Shown: one piece after another, positions 24,762 to 31,686 of the stretch
Position numbering within the stretch: the stretch's first letter is position 1
Layout: every line of letters starts with the position of its first letter
IMG/VR virus record: IMGVR_UViG_3300025102_000062
Span: 1-45,734 of that record
Direction: 5' to 3' (one strand)
Length of the DNA stretch: 45,734 bases
Source: a virus
Position numbers and translations under genes: made by a program
The notes under the pieces: generated by a model
Databases searched by the model: none
Told to the model about the DNA's origin: nothing
What the model saw: the letters and a program-made list of their open reading frames with translations, nothing else

Positions 24762-26249
24762 TTAATTAATTTTCCAACTTTTATTAGATCTGACTCTAAA
24801 TAAGTCATTTTGAGTAGATGCGGGAGTAAATGCATGTGAAGGTCTATAAGAATTTTTGTTAGCATAAAAGAAACCGTCTAGCAAGTCATCGTGCTTACCT
24901 CTAGGGTATAAAAGCAGTTCATCTACAAGTGCTTGCATTTCTTTTGTAATAAAAACTCTTTTATTTGCAAACAATGGTTGTAGACTTTCTAATCTGTAAG
25001 ATTTTCTAGTTCTTGGATTTTCTTTTATTTCGAGTCCAGGTATAAACAATCCTTTCTTTTCAGACTCTTCTTTAATGTATTGTCTTAACATTTCCTGATA
25101 ACCAACAGATTCAATTCTAGTTTTACTACTATTGTAATTTTTAAAATTTCTAATAATAGCATCAGCTAAACTTAATGGAGTTGCTCTCTTTCTAAAATAA
25201 GGTAAAACAAATCTATTGTTATTATCATCTATTGCAATATTAAATATAACACTAAAGTCTGCAGTCTTTTTTGTACTAGATGCAGGATCGACTCCTGTAA
25301 AGATGTTTACAGGTCGCCTCTCTTCTACTTCCTCACCATTTAGGTTCGTCAGGATGAGAGTTGACAATCCTTGTTCATCTTGCTCAAGGTAACCTTCGTA
25401 GTACTGTATATCTTCTTTTCTAAATAAATTATCTTCATCGCCTACAATTTGACATAAGTATTCTCTATAAAATACAGATAAACGATTGATACTTTCTAAT
25501 TCTTCTTTTTTCTCTATCAATTTTTCTACTGGCCATACTTCTTCCCACAAAGATTTTTTATTTTCTAAGTCAGGTCTAAACTCCAAAGTATTCCAACCTT
25601 TCATTTCTTTCAAGGTTTCAACCATACACCGTTCGTGCTGCGGAGTACCAATAACACATATTCTACCAGATAACGGGTCCAAGGATGGAACACCAGATTG
25701 CAAGAGCCAACGTAAATTATATTCCATAGCTTCTGCTGTCTTTGTATTATTTTCATCTTCTGGATCATCAAGGATTAAAAGAGTAGGTCGTTGATTCCCG
25801 TGCTTAATACCACGTATCTGTTGACCAGTACCTTTACAAATAATAACGCTACCATCTTTTAATTCTATCTCCGTGTTTGTCCATTTGCGTGCAGATTGCA
25901 TTCCCCAATACCCAAAAAAATAACGAAATTCTTGAGAATAATCCAAAACATCTTTTATCGTACCCAAGAGTTTAGTAGCATGCGATTGTGTTCTACTAAC
26001 AAGGACAATCACTTTTACTCCTTCAGTGAACATTAAATGAAACAAAGGAAAAATACCCGCTGCTACTGAACTCTTAGCATGACCACGAGGTGCAATAATA
26101 TTAATTTGTTTTTCATCAGCATCTAATAAATGCTTTGTTAAATCATAATGAAATGCAGGAGATTCAGCACTAAACATATTTGGCATTACCATTCTACCAA
26201 ATAGTAACATATCATTTTGCATTTCTTTTAAAATTTTATTTTTATTCAT
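24762..26249 (-). CDS. Terminase large subunit (packaging ATPase/nuclease), about 495 residues
   Basis: Walker A is APRGHAKS at about residues 53-60 and Walker B is LLILDDPED at about 157-165, with the adjacent acidic residue acting as the catalytic Glu/Asp pair. The RNase H-like nuclease acidic residues are in GVDPASS (about 319-325) and KHDDLLDGF near residue 452. These drive DNA translocation into the procapsid and cut the concatemer. I use ATG 26249 over the in-frame TTG 26252. The APRGHAKS-type ATPase with circularly permuted ends would fit headful packaging, which is inference. Confidence 0.93.
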   Translation of the reverse strand: MNKNKILKEMQNDMLLFGRMVMPNMFSAESPAFHYDLTKHLLDADEKQINIIAPRGHAKSSVAAGIFPLFHLMFTEGVKVIVLVSRTQSHATKLLGTIKDVLDYSQEFRYFFGYWGMQSARKWTNTEIELKDGSVIICKGTGQQIRGIKHGNQRPTLLILDDPEDENNTKTAEAMEYNLRWLLQSGVPSLDPLSGRICVIGTPQHERCMVETLKEMKGWNTLEFRPDLENKKSLWEEVWPVEKLIEKKEELESINRLSVFYREYLCQIVGDEDNLFRKEDIQYYEGYLEQDEQGLSTLILTNLNGEEVEERRPVNIFTGVDPASSTKKTADFSVIFNIAIDDNNNRFVLPYFRKRATPLSLADAIIRNFKNYNSSKTRIESVGYQEMLRQYIKEESEKKGLFIPGLEIKENPRTRKSYRLESLQPLFANKRVFITKEMQALVDELLLYPRGKHDDLLDGFFYANKNSYRPSHAFTPASTQNDLFRVRSNKSWKIN

Positions 26250-26358
26250 CAATTATAATTGTTATATCTAATTCCATATCTTTGGACACTTGAATCATTG
26301 TAGCTAAAAATACTAACAACCTATCTTCTTTTCCTTTAATGACTATCTTCTTTTCCAT
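26242..26358 (-). CDS. Micro-protein between small and large terminase genes, 38 residues
   Basis: ATG 26358 lies inside the end of the 256-residue gene, and TAA 26244-26242 lies inside the terminase start, with ATG of terminase embedded in GATGAATAA. The protein is MEKKIVIKGKEDRLLVFLAT and then hydrophobic/acidic, with a beta-like end TIIIDE. It accounts for an 80-base gap with tight overlaps. No strong ribosome site, so coupling is likely. Function unknown. Confidence 0.45.
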   Translation of the reverse strand: MEKKIVIKGKEDRLLVFLATMIQVSKDMELDITIIIDE

Positions 26359-27106
26359 CACTAACATCTTTTGTTTGAGTTGCCTTTAGTTTTTTCTTCT
26401 GAGTTTCAAACTGATCTGATATTTGATGACTTATATCCATTTCAAGCGTATCTGTTTGCTGTTGTTTGTGAGGAATCATATCTACAAACACAGAAAGCTC
26501 TTTAGCTGCTCTAATCATATCGCCACTATTTTCTTTCATCTTTGCTACCTCAATAGCATCTTTCATAGTATCTAACACAAAACCTTCATCTATACCTTTT
26601 TCAGTTAGTATCTCTTTTAATTTATCTTTTATCATAACTTTTGTTTCCTTTAGCTTAAGTAATCTTTTTGCAGCAATCTCAGGCCTTTCTTGGTCTGGCC
26701 TATAGATCTTACCTATTTTATTGAAGTCTGGCGTTTCTCCTGCAACCTTGTAGGTTAAATAAGCATCTATAGCTAGTTCTGCTCTATTACTTGTAGCTTC
26801 TATCTCACTATACGACCTTGTCGATACGTGATTCATATTCCCAGACTTCCAATGCGGTTCAAAATCTAACCGCCTTTTCTCTCCTAACCATTGTCTACCA
26901 AATGGAAATGTAAGTAATGTCCCTGTTTTAAAAGACTTTCTGTACAAACACTCACTTACATATCCATCATCGGTTATCCCATACTCTCCCTCATTGCATT
27001 CTTGCCAATACTTATACTCAGGTATATTATCATCATTCTGAGTATATACAACGTACTCTTTAGGCTTAAAACTATTTTTCTTCAGTCTTTTCTTTATCTT
27101 TATCAT
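26336..27106 (-). CDS. Putative terminase small subunit, 256 residues
   Basis: The position just upstream of the large terminase and the helical second half (RPEIAAKRLLKLKETKVMIK, then a KEILTEKGIDEGFVLDTM segment and IRAAKELSVFVDMI) fit small terminase proteins that recognise phage DNA. The N-terminal 90 residues are unusual, with two Cys (GYVSECLYRK and QECNEGEYG) and a Trp/Tyr-rich compact domain, so the protein may be a fusion of a small added domain with a TerS-like core. The Lys-rich tail could bind DNA. The function is inferred from context. Confidence 0.6.
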   Translation of the reverse strand: MIKIKKRLKKNSFKPKEYVVYTQNDDNIPEYKYWQECNEGEYGITDDGYVSECLYRKSFKTGTLLTFPFGRQWLGEKRRLDFEPHWKSGNMNHVSTRSYSEIEATSNRAELAIDAYLTYKVAGETPDFNKIGKIYRPDQERPEIAAKRLLKLKETKVMIKDKLKEILTEKGIDEGFVLDTMKDAIEVAKMKENSGDMIRAAKELSVFVDMIPHKQQQTDTLEMDISHQISDQFETQKKKLKATQTKDVSDGKEDSH

Positions 27107-27290
27107 CTTTAGGATATTTTTCTTCTAAATATTTTATAAAGGCCTGTTTATCATCTTTCATCTTCATATATTCATCTAGGGCTAGGTCGCCATTGTAAAT
27201 TTGTAATCTTAACTGCTCAACAGCTACAAAGAGATCTTCTACCATTCTAACTACTCTTTTTAATGTTGGCTTCTGTTTTTTATGTATCAT
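27072..27290 (-). CDS. Hypothetical helical protein, 72 residues
   Basis: An AAGGAG site precedes ATG 27290. The protein is helical and charged, with a VRMVEDLFVAVEQLRLQIY helix and a Lys/Asp/Glu-only tail. It overlaps the next gene by 35 nt. It follows the TTAACGTT repeat cluster. No family known; it could be a packaging partner or a DNA-binding regulator given its site. Confidence 0.65.
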   Translation of the reverse strand: MIHKKQKPTLKRVVRMVEDLFVAVEQLRLQIYNGDLALDEYMKMKDDKQAFIKYLEEKYPKDDKDKEKTEEK

Positions 27291-27298
27291 TTTGCTCC

Positions 27299-27376
27299 TT
27301 AACGTTACTCATTAACGTTTATCTATTAATAACATTATAAATGTGTATCTATTAACGTTTATCTATTAACGTTAAT
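27299..27376. repeat. Cluster of TTAACGTT repeats (iteron- or operator-like)
   Basis: Four copies of TTAACGTT occur at 27299-27306, 27312-27319, 27352-27359 and 27366-27373. Two longer copies, ATCTATTAACGTT, start at 27347 and 27361, 14 bases apart. The last forms a 12-bp perfect palindrome ATTAACGTTAAT (27365-27376). The 94-base gap between two minus-strand genes holds nothing else. Such spaced repeats are seen in replication origins and in repressor or activator sites. Confidence 0.7.
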
Positions 27377-27384
27377 ACCTTGCA

Positions 27385-27597
27385 CTAGTTATATCCTTTT
27401 GGTTCGTAAATTCCTAGTTCCATTTCTTCAATACGCACTAAAATCTCTAATTCAGCTGTCATAATCTGCATGACTTCATAAATCTTAGGATCTGATAAAT
27501 CCATCTTCACTGTTTCCCACTGTCCTGTGTCTTTGTTAAACTTTTCTAACATATCTTGTTTTTTTAAAAACTTTAAGATTTTATTCATCTTTGTCAT
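27385..27597 (-). CDS. Hypothetical protein, first gene of the leftward block, 70 residues
   Basis: I place the start at ATG 27597 (MTKMNKILKFLKKQDM); ATG 27588 is also possible. A longer frame from GTG 27681 would start upstream of the predicted transcription start and is unlikely. The protein is helical and acidic toward the end (MTAELEILVRIEEMELG). Function unknown. Confidence 0.6.
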   Translation of the reverse strand: MTKMNKILKFLKKQDMLEKFNKDTGQWETVKMDLSDPKIYEVMQIMTAELEILVRIEEMELGIYEPKGYN

Positions 27598-27667
27598 ACA
27601 ACAACTTATTAAGATTTTATAACTACTTGCAACAACTTTAAAAAATTGCTGTAGATTGCGTGTGCGT

Positions 27668-27695
27668 AGTATATATACCACCTACCCCCTAACAA
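27668..27695 (-). promoter_or_regulatory. Candidate leftward sigma70-type promoter
   Basis: On the minus strand, TTGTTA (27695-27690) is followed after 16 bases by TATACT (27673-27668). The -10 matches five of six consensus bases and the -35 four of six. The predicted start near 27661 would serve the terminase genes. The spacer is G-rich. Confidence 0.45.
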
Positions 27696-27762
27696 TGTTG
27701 ACTTTTCTTATTCAATATCGTTGAAAATATTCGTTTGAATAATCAAAGCACATTGTCTTAAC

Positions 27763-27795
27763 GGGTGTAGCTGCACCCTCGGGGACTGTGTCCCC
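27763..27795 (+). promoter_or_regulatory. Tandem hairpins in the divergent gap, candidate early promoter element
   Basis: Two hairpins lie back to back: GGGTG (27763-27767) with CACCC (27774-27778), and a perfect GGGGAC-TGT-GTCCCC (27781-27795) with a 6-bp stem and 3-nt loop. They are GC-rich in an AT-rich gap and sit 33 bases before the first rightward gene. No good sigma70 promoter for the plus strand was found in 27682-27828. A short-loop hairpin at such a place recalls the promoters of the phage N4 virion RNA polymerase. Alternatives are a transcription terminator or a protein-binding site. Confidence 0.5.
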
Positions 27796-27828
27796 TAATA
27801 TTAATAAAAAAGAAAGTGAGTTTACTAT

Positions 27829-28260
27829 ATGAACTATTCATTTAACAGCCAACCGATCAATCCAGCAGAGGAATTATTCAATACTATTGCGATACATCCT
27901 AACGCTGGCGATATCCTAACGATTGCTTCTAGACCAAAGGCCTCTAAGGTCAAGAGCCTAAAAGCAAGACAGTCTAAAACTGTTCGTTGTTCGTTAGGGC
28001 AAGTATCTAACAATAGTCTACCAGAGAACTATCTCTATATGATGACTATCAAAACTGATGCATTCCTATCATGGAATATGCGTGAGTTGTTAGATAAATA
28101 CCTTGCACTAAGAGGTTTGCAAGTTATCACACAATATCGTGATGAGGACGAAACTATTAAACCAGTTGAGTTCGAACCATTCACATCTGATAGAGGTGAT
28201 AAACTTACTACTATATACATTACTACCAAGTCCAATAGTCTTGGTGAATTTAGTAATTAG
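27829..28260 (+). CDS. Hypothetical early protein, 143 residues
   Basis: First gene of the rightward block, preceded only by a weak ribosome site. The protein has a helical first part with SRPKASKVKSLKARQSK, a Lys/Arg patch, then a beta/alpha part with LRGLQVITQYRDEDE and KLTTIYITTK. No family recognised. First early genes of lytic phages often act on host transcription or defence, but nothing in the sequence proves that here. Confidence 0.7.
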   Translation: MNYSFNSQPINPAEELFNTIAIHPNAGDILTIASRPKASKVKSLKARQSKTVRCSLGQVSNNSLPENYLYMMTIKTDAFLSWNMRELLDKYLALRGLQVITQYRDEDETIKPVEFEPFTSDRGDKLTTIYITTKSNSLGEFSN

Positions 28261-28501
28261 TAGTATACAATTAGGGCGTAGCAGTAATGTTACGCCTTAA
28301 TTCATTATCGGTGCTTCGCATCGTAAAGCATTTTTATATTAGGCATTGCTATGCCAAAAAAGACTTGCACTTGTTATTAGTAATAACGAGATTGTAAGAC
28401 AAGCCAATCGAGGTATCATTTATACCTAATATCAGTTAGATCATATAACTCCACCATACTTCGATTGGCAAAGTTTTGTTTAACAATAAAAAGGAAATGT
28501 C
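28261..28501 (+). ncRNA. Non-coding gap with a dense series of hairpins
   Basis: No gene is seen in these 241 bases. Paired elements are: ATTAGGGCGTA (28270-28280) with 28291-28301 (one G-T pair); CGGTGC-TTC-GCATCG (28309-28323, 3-nt loop); GGCAT-TGCT-ATGCC (28342-28355); CTTGCA (28364-28369) plus CTTGTTATT (28370-28378) with AATAACGAG (28382-28390) and TGTAAG (28393-28398), a 15-bp stem with 3-nt loop and a 2-nt bulge; and GCCAATCGA (28403-28411) with TCGATTGGC (28461-28469) around an inner AGGTAT/ATACCT hairpin. It may be a structured RNA, a processing region or promoters. Confidence 0.55.
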
Positions 28502-28687
28502 ATGACTAAAAAAGTAAAAACAAGAATACCATTGGATAAAAATGTAGAGGTATCAGTCGAAGTTGTAGATGACTGGACACCTAGATTTGACAATGATCAC
28601 ATAGAGCCAATAGACACAGAACCAATAACATATTACAATGTTAGAATAAAGTCTAGTAGGCCTCGTATTGATAGAGAGGAACTATGA
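28502..28687 (+). CDS. Hypothetical protein, 61 residues
   Basis: AAGGAAATG-type ribosome site before ATG 28502. The sequence begins with basic MTKKVKTRIPLDKNVEVSVE and becomes Pro/Asp-rich, with a beta pattern and an Arg-rich end. Its TGA overlaps the next ATG (ATGA). Not recognised. Confidence 0.65.
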   Translation: MTKKVKTRIPLDKNVEVSVEVVDDWTPRFDNDHIEPIDTEPITYYNVRIKSSRPRIDREEL

Positions 28688-28953
28688 CAAAGAAAGAAAT
28701 CTATCATACAAAATTACAGCATTCTAAACGATTTGTAATCTGGTTTACAAAGAAATATAATGTAGACTTAAAATCTTTACAAAAAGATGCAACGAATGCT
28801 TACGATCCAGCATGTAATATAGTTTTGAGGAATATGTCAAAACAATATATGTGGGCAATATACTATAATATTGTAGTTTCTCACCTTAGAGATCGCATTA
28901 ATGTAAACACAAAAACAATAGGACTAAGGGAAAGTGAGCAACTATATGGATAG
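28684..28953 (+). CDS. Hypothetical protein, 89 residues
   Basis: Mostly helical and basic, with aromatic residues (FVIWFTKKYNVD, QYMWAIYYNIV) and a C-terminal LRESEQLYG. Its start overlaps the 61-residue gene by 4 nt and its stop overlaps the next start. No family known. Confidence 0.65.
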   Translation: MTKKEIYHTKLQHSKRFVIWFTKKYNVDLKSLQKDATNAYDPACNIVLRNMSKQYMWAIYYNIVVSHLRDRINVNTKTIGLRESEQLYG

Positions 28954-29176
28954 ACTAAGAATAGTATGCCCTACATGTAGGACAACCATTGCACAGCAAA
29001 AATACAACTATGAAAAGCAAAAATGGATATGGCAAACAATAGATGTATGCTGCAATGATAGTGAACAACGCCTAACAAAAATGGCAGATGTTCAAACTAT
29101 TGATGAACCAGAAATAAAGGAAGGTCACAAAGAAGGTATAGAACCTTCCTTTTACGATTGGGAACTCAATAGATAA
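28946..29176 (+). CDS. Small zinc-ribbon-like protein, 76 residues
   Basis: I place the start at ATG 28946 inside the end of the previous gene; GTG 28934 would add four residues. The CPTC motif near residue 8 and a CC pair near residue 36 could form a zinc knuckle. The remainder is acidic. Zinc-ribbon small proteins of phages often bind nucleic acid or host polymerase, but that is only family knowledge. Confidence 0.62.
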   Translation: MDRLRIVCPTCRTTIAQQKYNYEKQKWIWQTIDVCCNDSEQRLTKMADVQTIDEPEIKEGHKEGIEPSFYDWELNR

Positions 29177-29316
29177 CCGATCAAACTTGGCATAGTTTCC
29201 ATTTCTTTCTATGTCAAGAATTAAACCAATGTGAGATAAAAAACAGTGATTAGGTCCATCACGGCAGACCATTCTTGCATTGGTTTACATAAATAACAAC
29301 CAAAGAGGTATGATAA
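29177..29316 (+). ncRNA. Non-coding gap with two strong 10-bp hairpins
   Basis: No gene is seen. CTTGGCATAG (29186-29195) pairs with CTATGTCAAG (29209-29218) with one G-T pair. TAAACCAATG (29222-29231) pairs perfectly with CATTGGTTTA (29278-29287), enclosing a GTGAT/ATCAC hairpin (29246-29250 with 29258-29262). There is no U-tract after either, so a simple terminator is unlikely. Confidence 0.55.
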
Positions 29317-29607
29317 ATGGAAAATAATAAAAAGATTCTAAAGCTAATTGAAAAGCGATTAGAAGTTGGTGCTAAAGAACATGGTGCACAAGTACCATTG
29401 AATGGCACAAGAGATCATTTGCAAGACGCTATCGAAGAAGCATTGGATATGATAGTATATCTTGCAGCAATGCTGATTGAAATAAAAAGAAAGGAGTCAA
29501 AATGGCTAAAACTGAAGAGAAGTTACATTACGATATGTTCGAAGCTAGGGCTAACAAACATAAAGAAGAAATGGAAGAGTTGGATAAGTTCATTGACTAC
29601 ATACTAG
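29317..29607 (+). CDS. MazG-like small protein, about 61 trustworthy residues
   Basis: The first 60 residues (LIEKRLEVGAKEHGAQVPLN, RDHLQDAIEEALDMIVYLAA) resemble the helical metal-site core of MazG-like/dUTPase-type nucleotide pyrophosphohydrolases, with an EEALD motif. The frame then continues to 29607, but the part after about 29500 overlaps the next gene by 106 nt and its sequence looks like an off-frame reading (KWKSWISSLTTY). So either a late stop or a sequence error shortens the true gene. Nucleotide-pool clean-up would suit its early position; this is inference. Confidence 0.55.
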   Translation: MENNKKILKLIEKRLEVGAKEHGAQVPLNGTRDHLQDAIEEALDMIVYLAAMLIEIKRKESKWLKLKRSYITICSKLGLTNIKKKWKSWISSLTTY

Positions 29608-29732
29608 GTAGTAACAAAGAACCTTATGAAATAAGAAACTTGATCACATACTATGTCGCAGCAACTTGGGACTGTTCTTACATTCACAAGCGTATGGACT
29701 TAGAAAAAATGGAGGAATATAATGAGCAGTAA
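29502..29732 (+). CDS. Hypothetical acidic helical protein, 76 residues
   Basis: AAGGAG lies 7 bases before ATG 29502. The protein is helical and acidic, with a Trp (AATWDCSYIHK) and a Glu-rich C-terminus. The start and codon pattern look more gene-like than the overlapping tail of the upstream frame. Its TAA overlaps the next start. Function unknown. Confidence 0.65.
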   Translation: MAKTEEKLHYDMFEARANKHKEEMEELDKFIDYILGSNKEPYEIRNLITYYVAATWDCSYIHKRMDLEKMEEYNEQ

Positions 29733-29877
29733 TACATATGAGCAAATTGCTTCTGAATTAAAACTAGACTTTAAGAATTTTTTAGAACTATATCTTAATC
29801 AGTCTACTAGTTTAGAAGAATTAGATATTATAGCAAAAGAAATGAAAGACAAATGGAATATAAAGGAGAATAGATAA
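29722..29877 (+). CDS. Small helical protein, 51 residues
   Basis: GGAGG precedes ATG 29722; the TAA overlaps the next ATG (TAATG). The sequence is MSSNTYEQIASELKLDFKNF followed by a Leu/Glu/Lys helix, LEELDIIAKEMKDKW. It fills the gap between two recognised frames. No family known. Confidence 0.62.
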   Translation: MSSNTYEQIASELKLDFKNFLELYLNQSTSLEELDIIAKEMKDKWNIKENR

Positions 29878-30902
29878 TGAGAGGAAATAGTACTTTACTT
29901 GATAATTTAGTTATCAATACATCAGATGCTTCATCAAAAGCATTTGGTAAATCTGGAACTGGCGGTAAAATGATAGACGGTTTCGATTGGTGGGCTATTA
30001 GTTGTCTTGGCGATAGATTTAACAAGGCAAATAAAAACCTAGGTATTGCTACATCGATGTATAATGTATGGCATAAAACTGATATTCGTGCAATAGAGTT
30101 TGATGTCAATGGTTGCGGTGATGATGGCGGTATTGAAGAGGTTAGGCTTTATGATGAAAATACTACAGAAATTCACCTTGGAATAGAATGTTTATCTTTA
30201 TCATTAAATAAAGCATACAACTCTAATGTATACAATTGGGATGTTGGTTATCAAACAAACTGGAATACAAAAGAAAGAGTGCAAAGTGTATTTACAAAAA
30301 CAAGTGTAACAACTGCTAATGAATTTGTAGATTACATTAATTCACATTTGAAACCATTTAATGAGTTATTCTTAAATGGTAAATGGAAAATACAAAGCAT
30401 AGATGCAAAAGATCTGCAAGTACAATTTTATAGAAATGTACAAAATGATGAGCACAATCGTATTTATTCATTACCATATGTAAATCACTATGGAGCAAAA
30501 CTATCTGAATGTGTTAATCATCCTTTGACTTTAGCATATCCAGATGTATCAATAAGTACATGGGGTAAATTAGAAAACCATTGTTATTCACAACTTGACG
30601 GTGGTTGGGAAATTAATGAAGGTAGTCAAAATACAATTCAATACAAATTGACACCTTCTACAAATCCTGATAATGAATATCATGTAGAAGTGTCTGTAGA
30701 ACAAAATCGAAATATCATGGAAGTAGAAACACTGGAAGATACTTTTAGATTTACAGGTACAGACGAAAAGAGATTGCGTACATATTTACAAGATGAACTT
30801 AAACTAAATACTTACGCTGGTGCTACTCTTGATTTTAATCGTAAAGCAGATAGAACAAAGATCTTACAGATTAAAGAGTGGCTTGATAAGGAGGGTTTAT
30901 AA
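29877..30902 (+). CDS. Hypothetical early protein, 341 residues
   Basis: The largest unknown in the early block. It opens MRGNSTLLDNLVINTSDASS, has FDWWAISCLGDRF near residue 36 and VNGCGDDGGIEEVRLYDENT near 77, and a Trp/Asn-rich beta middle. The last 60 residues are charged and helical. AAGGAG precedes the start, which overlaps the 51-residue gene. No membrane segment or catalytic motif is clear. The Cys/Asp-rich VNGCGDDGG segment may bind metal. Do not assign a function. Confidence 0.7.
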   Translation: MRGNSTLLDNLVINTSDASSKAFGKSGTGGKMIDGFDWWAISCLGDRFNKANKNLGIATSMYNVWHKTDIRAIEFDVNGCGDDGGIEEVRLYDENTTEIHLGIECLSLSLNKAYNSNVYNWDVGYQTNWNTKERVQSVFTKTSVTTANEFVDYINSHLKPFNELFLNGKWKIQSIDAKDLQVQFYRNVQNDEHNRIYSLPYVNHYGAKLSECVNHPLTLAYPDVSISTWGKLENHCYSQLDGGWEINEGSQNTIQYKLTPSTNPDNEYHVEVSVEQNRNIMEVETLEDTFRFTGTDEKRLRTYLQDELKLNTYAGATLDFNRKADRTKILQIKEWLDKEGL

Positions 30903-31234
30903 TGGACCCTTTGATGCATAGCAAAAGCAGTGTCAAAAAATATGGTGGAACAGTAGATGACTATCTACCAATTCATCATTGGTTTGATGACAGTAAACGT
31001 GGTTATGCTTTTGTTACACATAGAGCAATGCGTCATCACACACTGGGTATTGGTTGGTGTATAGATACATTTGGTAAGTATCTAACATTATCTAATGGTA
31101 AACAAATACCAGTGCGTTATATTGCAGAACAACATGTCAAAGAAGATTGTGGGTTTATTCCTACAATGCAAGACTGGTTGCAGCATATGGCACCACCTGA
31201 TTGGATGCGCAAAGTTGGAAAAATAAATACTTAG
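30902..31234 (+). CDS. DUF6915-type protein, 110 residues
   Basis: The pattern HSKSSVKKYGG, YLPIHHWFDDSK, HRAMRHHTLGI, VRYIAEQHVKEDCGFIPTMQ and a closing PPDWMRKVG matches what I recall of the conserved family DUF6915, found in bacteria and phages. Several His (HHW, HRAMRHH, QHV) could form a metal site. No activity is established to my knowledge. AAGGAGG lies before the ATG, which overlaps the upstream stop. Confidence 0.72.
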   Translation: MDPLMHSKSSVKKYGGTVDDYLPIHHWFDDSKRGYAFVTHRAMRHHTLGIGWCIDTFGKYLTLSNGKQIPVRYIAEQHVKEDCGFIPTMQDWLQHMAPPDWMRKVGKINT

Positions 31235-31431
31235 TCACATAGGATGATACATGGAAAAGCTCCAGTAGTTGCCGAGTGGCTTAAATCAGAATAGAGGTAG
31301 CCAAAGATGAGCACGTGTACAGCTACCTCAGTTCTGAATAGATTAAGGTAGTATAGTATAGTTAAAGGTATCAGCTGTGAGTATTCTATACTATTGCTAC
31401 CTTAATAAACATTAACAAGTTAGGAGAAAAG
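31235..31431 (+). ncRNA. Non-coding gap with two large hairpins
   Basis: No gene is seen. First element: TCAGAA (31286-31291) and GAGGTAGC (31294-31301) pair with GCTACCTC (31322-31329) and TTCTGA (31332-31337). Second element: TAAGGTAG plus ATAGTATAG (31344-31361) pair with CTATACTAT and CTACCTTA (31386-31404), about 17 pairs with one small internal loop. A stretch GCCGAGTGGCTTAAA recalls a tRNA D-arm but no cloverleaf could be completed. It could be a structured RNA or processing site. Confidence 0.55.
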
Positions 31432-31686
31432 ATGGAAATAATAACTTTAGAAAAAGATGAATATATGTTTGTTGGAAATGGAACTGACAAAGATCCAGTT
31501 AACAAAATATATAAAGAAGAATGGATATCATTCTTAGAAGTAAGACAAGATGGACAATACAATATGATCAGTCCTATGGCAAGACAATCAGCAAATGTTG
31601 ATATTGATAAAGATACTTGGAAACAAATTCTAAGCAACTTTGATGATCTATATGATAAATGGGGTGATCTAAATGAGTGCGTCTGA
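31432..31686 (+). CDS. Hypothetical acidic protein, 84 residues
   Basis: AGGAG precedes ATG 31432. The protein is acidic with Trp (EEWISFLEVRQDGQY, DTWKQILSNFDDLYDKWG). No motif known. It overlaps the next gene by 14 nt. Confidence 0.65.
   Translation: MEIITLEKDEYMFVGNGTDKDPVNKIYKEEWISFLEVRQDGQYNMISPMARQSANVDIDKDTWKQILSNFDDLYDKWGDLNECV

Noticed and set aside
27299-27376. CRISPR array
   Set aside because: The repeats are 8-13 bases, unevenly spaced, without uniform spacers or cas genes.
27598-27681. GTG 27681 as the start of the first leftward gene
   Set aside because: It overlaps the predicted -10 region and lies upstream of the likely transcription start; ATG 27597 is preferred.
31261-31340. 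tRNA gene suggested by GCCGAGTGGCTTAAA
   Set aside because: No acceptor stem, anticodon arm or T-arm with GTTCxAxxC could be aligned around it; kept only as part of a structured gap.
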